This document shows positions 23,311-30,000 of a stretch of DNA of 41,928 nucleotides, piece after piece; position 1 is the stretch's first letter; each line of letters starts with the position of its first letter. This DNA comes from Deltaproteobacteria bacterium (GTDB lineage Bacteria > Desulfobacterota > GWC2-55-46 > JADFVP01), in the NCBI GenBank assembly GCA_029262515.1, contig JAJCZH010000028.1, positions 1 through 41,928 on the forward strand. Reading direction: 5' to 3'. A program made the position numbers and the translations under genes. Below the pieces are notes generated by a model. It was not told the DNA's origin, did no database searches, and saw nothing but the letters and a program-made list of their open reading frames with translations.

Positions 23311-23383
23311 AAAGACTTTCGCTAAATATTAGCTCTAAAACAGAAGAGGCGAAAGAGTAACCTGCCTCGCATCAAATAAGCAA

Positions 23384-23698
23384 CTACTGGCGCTTATCCC
23401 CCTTCTTCCACGGCTTAACGCCGGAGATGAAGGCCGCGTTCGCTAGAGCATAGGTCGCGGTCGGGTTAACCACAAGCAGGAATACTACTATTATCAAGAG
23501 CTTCAGACTTATAAAATCGAAACCCTCATAGAATATGAGCCCGATGAGAACACACGCCTGACCTAAAGTGTCGGTCTTGCCGGCAGGGTGGATTCTGGTA
23601 AAGAAGTCCGGAAAACGGAGTACCCCGACAGAGGCTACGAGAATGAAGAAGCAGCCTATAAATAGCAGCACGCCGCAAATTATGGTGCCTATATCCAT
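23384..23698 (-). CDS. mnhG: Na+/H+ antiporter subunit G
   Basis: A three-helix subunit of 104 residues with the family signature GVLRFPDFFTRIHPAGKTDTLGQACVLIG (~26-54), followed by two more helices. MnhG/MrpG is a structural subunit of the cation/proton antiporter. Its start codon follows the mnhF stop directly, so E, F and G are tightly packed and co-translated. Confidence 0.95.
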   Translation of the reverse strand: MDIGTIICGVLLFIGCFFILVASVGVLRFPDFFTRIHPAGKTDTLGQACVLIGLIFYEGFDFISLKLLIIVVFLLVVNPTATYALANAAFISGVKPWKKGDKRQ

Positions 23699-23956
23699 CT
23701 AATCGAGCCTCCCTGTCTCGCGGTACTTAAGGAATGCTATCGTACCGATAAAGTTAATGAGCGCATAAACGAGGGCAATGTCGAGAAAGTGGGGACGTTC
23801 GTACATATAACCGATCAAGGCGATCAGGATCACCGTCTTGGTTCCCATAGAGTTTATGGCGAGAAGGCGGTCGTAGACGCGCGGCCCCTTGATGCCCCTG
23901 TAAAGCACCATTATCGCCGCAACAACTATTGCCAAAGCCGCCAGACCGAACATCAT
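23699..23956 (-). CDS. mnhF: Na+/H+ antiporter subunit F
   Basis: An 85-residue three-helix subunit with the family pattern KGPRVYDRLLAINSMGTKTVILIALIG (~24-50) and ALVYALINFIGTIAFLKY. The conserved Asp of the DR(L/I)LA motif is present. It lies one base after mnhE and abuts mnhG. Confidence 0.94.
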   Translation of the reverse strand: MMFGLAALAIVVAAIMVLYRGIKGPRVYDRLLAINSMGTKTVILIALIGYMYERPHFLDIALVYALINFIGTIAFLKYRETGRLD

Positions 23957-23957
23957 G

Positions 23958-24425
23958 CTACTCTTCCCCCTCTATCCACTTGACCTTCGTTACCATCTCA
24001 GTCAAGTCGGCCCCCTTGGTAAGGGAATGGACCTTGAAGCCGCTCTTTTTTCCGGCCTCTATGGTAACGGTACCCGGCGTCAACGTAATAGAGTTGGCGA
24101 GAATAGTTATTCCAACGTCGGTCTTCAGGGCCGGGTCGAACTCTATGACTTCCGGGTCTATTTTCATTCCCGGATGGAGTGTTATATAGATTACTTCGAA
24201 GTTGGCGAGCAGTATCTCCCAGAAGAGCCACGGCAGATAAGCTATAAAACGGACACTCTTGATTATTAGTGATGACAGGCCGACGCCGCCGAGTAACAGG
24301 TCATGCGAAAGGTAGGCTACCAAGAGAGAGAAAATAACAGCCGAGACGACAAGAATCAGGCCGAAGTGCCCTGACAGCAGCACCCAGAATATTAACATCA
24401 GTATGAAGGTCAAGATGAAGCTCAT
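23958..24425 (-). CDS. mnhE: Na+/H+ antiporter subunit E
   Basis: The first gene of the antiporter operon; 155 residues from ATG 24425, which has GGAG 8 bases upstream. The frame is open to a GTG at 24461, but that stretch has no ribosome site. Two or three N-terminal helices are followed by a cytoplasmic domain with the family signature TDVGITILANSITLTPGTVTIE and a final VTKVKW. Subunit E scaffolds Mrp complexes. The order E-F-G first, rather than last, is the archaeal/Mbh arrangement. Confidence 0.94.
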   Translation of the reverse strand: MSFILTFILMLIFWVLLSGHFGLILVVSAVIFSLLVAYLSHDLLLGGVGLSSLIIKSVRFIAYLPWLFWEILLANFEVIYITLHPGMKIDPEVIEFDPALKTDVGITILANSITLTPGTVTIEAGKKSGFKVHSLTKGADLTEMVTKVKWIEGEE

Positions 24426-24649
24426 GAAGCTTTCTCCGTATCCCGCATATACATACGCCACAGTTTAACTGCCGTCACATCGAAAAAAGTCGGCATAGAA
24501 TAGATCGGCAGCCTGCACTCTACAACCTGTGAAGCGTCTAACAGATCGTTTCAGAAAACGAACATAGGCTCAAACAGGCCGGAACTCTACTCTTCCAGGG
24601 TCATCCCTGGATTATCTAGCGGTCAAATCAACTGTCTCAATGATGTGTT

Positions 24650-24678
24650 AAGATACTTGTTTTATATAAGGTTGTCAA
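24650..24678 (-). promoter_or_regulatory. Sigma-70 promoter of the antiporter operon
   Basis: On the minus strand a perfect TTGACA (24678-24673), a 17-base spacer and TATCTT (24655-24650) form a strong housekeeping-type promoter. The predicted start near 24643 leaves a leader of about 218 bases before mnhE, which is long enough for post-transcriptional control. Confidence 0.7.
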
Positions 24679-24741
24679 GAATTTTCAACCTGTTCCATTG
24701 TAACATGACAGTACCTAACAGCACAAAGAAGCGTATACATA

Positions 24742-24750
24742 TGCTATAAT
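24742..24750 (+). promoter_or_regulatory. Extended -10 promoter of the HEAT/glycosyltransferase operon
   Basis: TGCTATAAT is an extended -10 (TGnTATAAT) with a perfect hexamer at 24745-24750. No good -35 is found 17 bases upstream, which is usual for extended -10 promoters or those needing an activator. The leader to ATG 24942 would be ~185 bases. Confidence 0.6.
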
Positions 24751-24941
24751 AGTGTGCTGAGCGGCACAAGCCGACCGTAACCTAAGGCATTTTGGACACT
24801 CAACCTTACCCACCAATAGATAAAAACTATGTAATTTGAATGGTTGCAGCGGATATTGACTCCAGTTTTGGTAAAAAAAACCGATAAGGTAGGGTATGTA
24901 AACAGATTAACGGTAAAATCGACACTATTAACAGGCAACTT

Positions 24942-26270
24942 ATGATTCTGATTACGCATATTATCATCCTTACCATACTGGGACTCGACCTTGCCGCCTT
25001 CATCATTATTATCGGTAGAAGGTACTATATGGGAAGGTTCCACCGCCTTCTGGATATCGAACGGGAGAGGTGTCTTGAGATCAGAAGATCATTAGAAGTC
25101 AGCACCGATTTTACCGAGATCGCGCTCCTTAGAAGAGAGCCCGGTTCTATCGGCTGGAGGGCGGTCGAAGGCGAACTATTCAAGGCGCTCAAGAGTCCGG
25201 ACGCGAACAGAGGCTATATCCGTCTCTTCTTCGACCTGCTCGGTTATACGGACAGTTATATTAATACGCTGAACGCATCCAAGGAGTGGGAACAGGCCTC
25301 GGCGCTTGAAAAACTCAGCCGTCTCAAGTGCGCGAAGTGTTTGGCGCCTATAATTCAAGCCCTGGACTCACCGAAAAGGGACGTAAGAAACATGGCGGCC
25401 TACGCGCTCGGCGAGATCAGACGTAAAGAGACCGCTATCCAACTGATAAAACATATGAAAAGGGTTGCTCTGAACGATGAAGAGAGCTCTATCAGGATCA
25501 TAAAGTCGGCACTTATCTCATTTGGGAACTCTGCACTTCCGGCCCTGACACCGGAGTTGAAGAACAATAAATGGCGGGTACGGGCGGCAGCAGTAGACAT
25601 CTTATCGGAAATCGGCACGGATCAAGTCATTCAGCCGCTTATAGACACACTCACGGACCCGGAGCGCGACGTAAGAGCAAAAGCCGCCAAAGGGCTCGGC
25701 AAGATTAGAGATGTAGCATCCGTACCGGCGCTACCGCTACTATCAAAAACAACCGACCAGTTCTGGGTCGTGCGGCTCCACGTGGTCCGCGCCCTCGGAA
25801 TGATAAAGGACCCCATTGCGATAGAGTGTTTGAGCGTGAGGCTCGGAGACAACAAATGGCAAGTACGAAACGCCGCTGCCACGGCACTCGGCACAATAGG
25901 CGCCGACGCATATCTTGTGCTAATAGAGCAGTACCTTCGCAGCAACGACCGGTACACGAAAGAGCAGGCAAAAGAGGAGCTTGCAAAATCGAGGGTCATC
26001 GACTCTCTTGTTGACTTTATAATCAAAAACAGAGACCGGCTATCTGCAGAGAAACCGGTCTCTCAGCCCCTGATAAACGGAGGCACCATACCGCCAGCGG
26101 TCTACGTAAAGATGACGGACCTGCTGGTATCGAGCGGCAACGAGGTATCGGCGGAAGTTATAAGAAGCCTGACCTGTGAAAAGATGGGGTTGAAGGAGCG
26201 TTCCAGAGCTATAGAGATCCTTAAATCTTTCAGTAACGGGGCCGGGCATGAACCACGGCACAGCCATTAA
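24942..26270 (+). CDS. Membrane-anchored HEAT-repeat protein
   Basis: The 442-residue protein has one N-terminal TM helix (~3-24) followed at once by basic residues (GRRYYMGRFHR), so the rest is predicted to be cytoplasmic. Residues ~60-115 form an alpha-helical region. From ~118 to ~325 there are five or six HEAT/PBS-lyase-type repeats, with the recurring pattern P-L-I-x-x-L then (D/N)-x-x-x-(D/Q)VR-x-x-A-A-x-A-L-G-x-I. The last ~110 residues are helical and charged. HEAT arrays bind proteins. Being first in an operon with a glycosyltransferase and an outer-membrane barrel, it may be a scaffold or regulator of polymer synthesis (inference). The start has only a weak ribosome site. Confidence 0.85.
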   Translation: MILITHIIILTILGLDLAAFIIIIGRRYYMGRFHRLLDIERERCLEIRRSLEVSTDFTEIALLRREPGSIGWRAVEGELFKALKSPDANRGYIRLFFDLLGYTDSYINTLNASKEWEQASALEKLSRLKCAKCLAPIIQALDSPKRDVRNMAAYALGEIRRKETAIQLIKHMKRVALNDEESSIRIIKSALISFGNSALPALTPELKNNKWRVRAAAVDILSEIGTDQVIQPLIDTLTDPERDVRAKAAKGLGKIRDVASVPALPLLSKTTDQFWVVRLHVVRALGMIKDPIAIECLSVRLGDNKWQVRNAAATALGTIGADAYLVLIEQYLRSNDRYTKEQAKEELAKSRVIDSLVDFIIKNRDRLSAEKPVSQPLINGGTIPPAVYVKMTDLLVSSGNEVSAEVIRSLTCEKMGLKERSRAIEILKSFSNGAGHEPRHSH

Positions 26271-26281
26271 CGGAGTTAAAG

Positions 26282-27742
26282 TTGCTTGAGTACCTGCACA
26301 TAATAATAATATGGTTCAATAACCTGGTGATCGGTTACTATGTCTTTGCCAACATACTCTATCTCGTCCTCTTCAGTGCGGCGGTCTGGGGTATATTGAG
26401 GCACCTGATGCGCCTCGACTACGGTAACTATCAGGAATCGATCAACCCCGCTATCGCCCCGCCTGTAAGCGTAATAATATCCGCTTACAACGAAGAGGCC
26501 AATATAGTAGAGAGCGTGCGGTCGCTGCTCAGGCAGAACTACCACGACTTCGAAGTCCTGGTCATAAACGACGGCTCTACGGACTCGACCCTGAAGCGGC
26601 TGATAGACAGCTTCTCTCTTAGCCGGTCCGACCTAGTCTACCGCGACATCATCGAGACCGCCCCGGTAAGGGGTTTCTATATAAACCCTGAGAAGCCGAA
26701 CCTCATCATCGTAGATACGGTCCACTCCGGCAAGCCCGACTCGCTAAACGTCGGCATAAACGTCTCTCACACTCCGTACTTCTGTACCGTAGACGCCGAC
26801 ACGGTACTCGAACAGCATGCCATATTGAGCCTCATGCGCCCGATCATCGAAAAACCGGAACTTATAAAAGCAACGGGAGGAATCGTCCGTGTGGTTAACG
26901 GTTCTACGGTAGAGAACGGCAGGCTGCTCAAGGTCGGCCTGCCGAACGACTCCTTATCGCGGCTCCAGGTAGTGGAGTACATCCGGAGCTTCCTCTTCGG
27001 CAGAGCCGGGATGAGCGCCCTCAACTCCCTTGTAATCATTTCCGGAACCTTCTCGATGTTTCATAAAAAAACGGTGCAGGCAGTCGGCGGTTATATCCAG
27101 GCCATCGTTACCGAAGATATGGAGCTGGTGCTCAGAATCCACAAACATATGCTCGACACTGGACAGAAGTACAGCATAAACTTCATACCAGACCCTATAT
27201 GCTGGACAGAGGCGCCGAAAGAACTGAGGAACCTCGCAAGACAGAGGCGGAGGTGGCATACCGGGCTTGCGGAAACGCTCTATGCGTACCGCTCGATGTT
27301 CCTGCGCCCGCGCTACGGCAGAATCGGTCTCTTCGCCCTTCCGTACCAGTTATTGATAGAGCTGTTCGGCCCGGCTATCGAGATCTTCGGCTACGTGATA
27401 GTCACCACCTCATTCCTTGCAGGGGTGATCGACCTTGAGTTCCTAATGCTATTTCTCACCCTCTCCGTGCTGCTCGGTATCTTCTTCTCAACCGGCGCTA
27501 TACTGCTCGAAGAGATTACCTACAGAAGGTATCCGAAGTTAAAGAGCGTGCTTCTTCTTCTATTTTACGGGGTGATCGAGAACTTCGGCTACCGGCAGAT
27601 AATAAGCCTGTGGAGGACCCAGGCCCTGATAAATGCTCTCTTTAAAAGAAAAAAAGGCTGGGAGCACGTAACCAAACACGGCTTTAAGACCAAAGAAGAG
27701 AAAACAGAAGCGGATGCCACTATTGAAGCCACCAAAGGATAA
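26282..27742 (+). CDS. Processive family 2 glycosyltransferase (PgaC/IcaA/BcsA-like polysaccharide synthase)
   Basis: A membrane polysaccharide synthase of 486 residues. Two N-terminal helices precede the GT-A domain with PPVSVIISAYNEEANI, VLVINDGSTD, the DxD motif in TVDADTV, TED in VTEDMELVL, and QRRRWHTG (the Q/RxxRW motif of processive enzymes). Three or four C-terminal helices follow. All catalytic residues are intact. No PilZ domain is fused. The start is a TTG at 26282 with CGGAG 8 bases upstream, 11 bases after the HEAT gene. The polymer (poly-GlcNAc, glucan or another) cannot be told from the sequence. Confidence 0.93.
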   Translation: MLEYLHIIIIWFNNLVIGYYVFANILYLVLFSAAVWGILRHLMRLDYGNYQESINPAIAPPVSVIISAYNEEANIVESVRSLLRQNYHDFEVLVINDGSTDSTLKRLIDSFSLSRSDLVYRDIIETAPVRGFYINPEKPNLIIVDTVHSGKPDSLNVGINVSHTPYFCTVDADTVLEQHAILSLMRPIIEKPELIKATGGIVRVVNGSTVENGRLLKVGLPNDSLSRLQVVEYIRSFLFGRAGMSALNSLVIISGTFSMFHKKTVQAVGGYIQAIVTEDMELVLRIHKHMLDTGQKYSINFIPDPICWTEAPKELRNLARQRRRWHTGLAETLYAYRSMFLRPRYGRIGLFALPYQLLIELFGPAIEIFGYVIVTTSFLAGVIDLEFLMLFLTLSVLLGIFFSTGAILLEEITYRRYPKLKSVLLLLFYGVIENFGYRQIISLWRTQALINALFKRKKGWEHVTKHGFKTKEEKTEADATIEATKG

Positions 27743-27770
27743 AGCCAATACAGTAAAGGACACCCTGTTT

Positions 27771-29366
27771 ATGAATAGACTATTTATCATGCTTGTCAGT
27801 CTGGCCCTGCTGTTGCCGTCCGCCGTATTAGCTGCTGATTCCGAGGGCAACACAAAGGATACTGATAAAGACCTGAGTGTGGACAGTAGTATCGCCACAC
27901 CCGGCGCTTACACCTTAACTATCACCACAGAAGAATTTTATGAAGAGTTGATGAGCAGAGCTCGTGAATTCAAAGCGGATAAAAATTATTTCGAAGCCGC
28001 CAACAGCCTGCTAGGCGCGGCAATACTCTCCGAAGACTCAAAGGGCAGAGAGCTAAGGATAGAAGCGGCAAGGCTCTACGGCTGGAGCGGAAGGTACGAT
28101 ATTGCAGAAGCTATCTATGGGGAAATCTTAAAAAAGGAGCCCGAAAGCAAGAGAGCTAGGCTCGGGCTCGCTCAGATATACTCATGGTCCGGGCGGCATG
28201 CCCAATCTTTACAGGAGTACGCCAGGGTCTTGAAACTGCAGCCCGGAAACCCTTCGGCGCTTCTCGGGCAAGCACGAGTAAAGTCGTGGATGGGTGATTA
28301 CGATGGAGCCATAAAAGGTTTCTCCGCTCTGCTCAAAATAGATCCTGACAACAACGAAGCGAGAGAGGCTAAGGCGCGCACCCTCTGGTGGCAGGGAAAA
28401 CATGCTTCGTCCATAAAGGAATTGGAACGAATACTGGAGAAAAAACCGGACAATAAAGAGATAAAACGGCTAAAGAGGCGCGTTGAATGGGATGCGGGGC
28501 CGACACTCTCCGTAAAGGGCAGCCAGTCCAGCGACTCGGACTCGAATGAAATCAACTCACTCAAAGCAATAGTTTATATAAACCACAATACTGCCGGCAA
28601 GCTCCACTTCGAGTTCACGCGATACAACGTCAGCAGGAAGAAAGACAAAGGGCATGCAACGGTTCTGACTATAAGAAATTCAACCCGTGTTACCGGCAAG
28701 CTGAAGATAAAACCGACTATCTCACTAATAAACTCAAAGTCCGGCCCGGCTTCCAACTCTTACATGACCGTCGGGGTTAGAGCCGAGGTCAAAATAAACA
28801 AGAGACTCCGGGGCACAATCTCGGCACGCCGTTCGCCATACCTCGATACCGCGCAACTTATAAGAAACAATATCCGTGTGACGAGCTACTCCGGTACTCT
28901 TAGCTATGATATTAAAAAAAGAACGACTCTCAGCGCAAGCGCCGGTTTCAACGACTACTCGGACTCCAACACAAGTTATACTCTAAGAGGAAACCTCGCC
29001 CATACCGTTTTTAAAGAGCCGGACTACACAATAACGGCAGGTTACATACCAGAGTACAGAGAGTTCTCTAAAACAACATCGAGCGGGTACTACAACCCGC
29101 CTAGGCTCTTCTCAAACGACCTCTACTTGAATATAAAAGGCCTGCTCTACAACGACGACCTGGTATACAATGCAACAATTACGGCAGGTCTGCAAAACAG
29201 CAGTACAAAGACCGAATACACAGGAGCGCTCCGAATAGGCGCTACTTACTATATAAAAGAGAACTTCAATGTAGAGGCGGAGGCCAAGTGGAGCAAGTCG
29301 GCGCTTGAGACCTCAACAGGTTACAGGTCAGAGACCTACAAGGCCGGACTCAACTATCTCTTTTAG
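27771..29366 (+). CDS. TPR/beta-barrel outer-membrane protein (YaiO-like exporter candidate)
   Basis: Read from ATG 27771 (531 residues) because MNRLFIMLVSLALLLPSAVLAAD is a textbook signal peptide with AAGGA upstream; the frame to 27714 overlaps the previous gene. Residues ~55-200 are four or five TPR units with repeated LY-x-W-x-GR/Y-x-x-A and P-x-N/S-x-x-A patterns. The remaining ~300 residues alternate polar and hydrophobic positions and end in Leu-Phe, which marks an outer-membrane beta-barrel. The layout is that of YaiO-type proteins and reminiscent of PgaA/BcsC/AlgK-AlgE exporters. It probably passes the polymer made by the upstream synthase through the outer membrane (inference). Confidence 0.85.
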   Translation: MNRLFIMLVSLALLLPSAVLAADSEGNTKDTDKDLSVDSSIATPGAYTLTITTEEFYEELMSRAREFKADKNYFEAANSLLGAAILSEDSKGRELRIEAARLYGWSGRYDIAEAIYGEILKKEPESKRARLGLAQIYSWSGRHAQSLQEYARVLKLQPGNPSALLGQARVKSWMGDYDGAIKGFSALLKIDPDNNEAREAKARTLWWQGKHASSIKELERILEKKPDNKEIKRLKRRVEWDAGPTLSVKGSQSSDSDSNEINSLKAIVYINHNTAGKLHFEFTRYNVSRKKDKGHATVLTIRNSTRVTGKLKIKPTISLINSKSGPASNSYMTVGVRAEVKINKRLRGTISARRSPYLDTAQLIRNNIRVTSYSGTLSYDIKKRTTLSASAGFNDYSDSNTSYTLRGNLAHTVFKEPDYTITAGYIPEYREFSKTTSSGYYNPPRLFSNDLYLNIKGLLYNDDLVYNATITAGLQNSSTKTEYTGALRIGATYYIKENFNVEAEAKWSKSALETSTGYRSETYKAGLNYLF

Positions 29367-29394
29367 GATCGATAACTTTTTACAGGAATAGAAG

Positions 29395-29934
29395 ATGAGC
29401 ACAGAAAAGAAAGTCTGGATAATAGTCGTAGTCTCAATAACCCTCTTCGCCTTCGGACTCTACAACGTCTACAAGCCCGACACTCTGCCTATGAATTTCG
29501 TAAGGGGTGATGTACGGGAGATTACGCCCGGAGTGCTTATAGGCCCGTACCCGACAGAGCGGGAGATCAAGCGGTTAAAACGTATCGGAGTAGTGGCATT
29601 CGTCAACCTGATGGACTCATCCAACCCGCTCGAAAAGGATCTTTTTAAAGTAGAGCAGAGAGCCGCAGAGAAGTACGGCCTCACGGTTTTAAATTTTCCG
29701 ATGGGTTTTATAAAACTCGGCAGCAAGGCGAACACGGCTACTGTAGCAGAGGCCGTCAAACGGACCATGGAGATAACGACAGCCCCCGAAGAGTCTATCT
29801 ATGTCCACTGCTATCTCGGCAGGCACAGAGTGGGTGTCTTTGCAAAGGCGTATATAAAAGCGCTCGACCTGAAAAACAGAAAGACCAGAACTGTAACAAA
29901 AAAAGAGAACCCATCCGAGACCGTTCCTCAATAA
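29395..29934 (+). CDS. Membrane-anchored CX5R (dual-specificity/tyrosine) phosphatase-like protein
   Basis: A 179-residue protein with one N-terminal TM helix (~8-22, preceded by KK, so the domain is predicted on the periplasmic side). The domain follows the bacterial DSP-like fold: VLIGPYPTEREIKRLKRIGVVAFVNLMDSS and then the P-loop H138-C139-YLGRH-R145-V. Nucleophile Cys and phosphate-binding Arg are present; the usual Ser/Thr after the Arg is Val. The terminal ~25 residues are Lys-rich and polar. It is the last gene of the exopolysaccharide-like operon, 28 bases after the barrel gene with AGGAA upstream. The substrate may be a phosphoprotein, lipid or sugar phosphate. Confidence 0.82.
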   Translation: MSTEKKVWIIVVVSITLFAFGLYNVYKPDTLPMNFVRGDVREITPGVLIGPYPTEREIKRLKRIGVVAFVNLMDSSNPLEKDLFKVEQRAAEKYGLTVLNFPMGFIKLGSKANTATVAEAVKRTMEITTAPEESIYVHCYLGRHRVGVFAKAYIKALDLKNRKTRTVTKKENPSETVPQ

Positions 29935-29941
29935 ATAAAGA

Positions 29942-29967
29942 CCCCGCCGCTCTTTAGAGCGGCGGGG
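29942..29967. terminator. Terminator hairpin between convergent operon and htpG
   Basis: CCCCGCCGCTCT (29942-29953) and AGAGCGGCGGGG (29956-29967) form a perfect GC-rich stem. On the minus strand it is followed by TCTTTATTTATT, a proper U-rich tail for htpG. On the plus strand the tail is not T-rich, so it may end the phosphatase transcript less efficiently. Confidence 0.85.
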
Positions 29968-30000
29968 CCGACATAAATCCTGGTACAGCTATTAACTAAC

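Larger units (their letters stand above)
24426..24941. other. Intergenic region between divergent antiporter and exopolysaccharide-like operons
   Basis: About 515 bases with no credible gene; the minus-strand frame 24744-25043 has no ribosome site and overlaps the HEAT gene start. It holds one promoter facing each way (listed separately), a small hairpin CCAGGG-N4-CCCTGG (24595-24610) inside the ~220-base antiporter leader, and a ~185-base leader before the HEAT gene. No riboswitch consensus is recognisable in either leader. Confidence 0.6.

Noticed and set aside
16541-24425. A membrane-bound hydrogenase or formate hydrogenlyase
   Set aside because: Only the antiporter half is present; no NiFe large or small subunit, NuoH-like or ferredoxin genes are in the window.
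24744-25043. A 99-codon minus-strand frame in the intergenic region
   Set aside because: No ribosome site, overlaps the start of the HEAT gene and shows no protein-like features.
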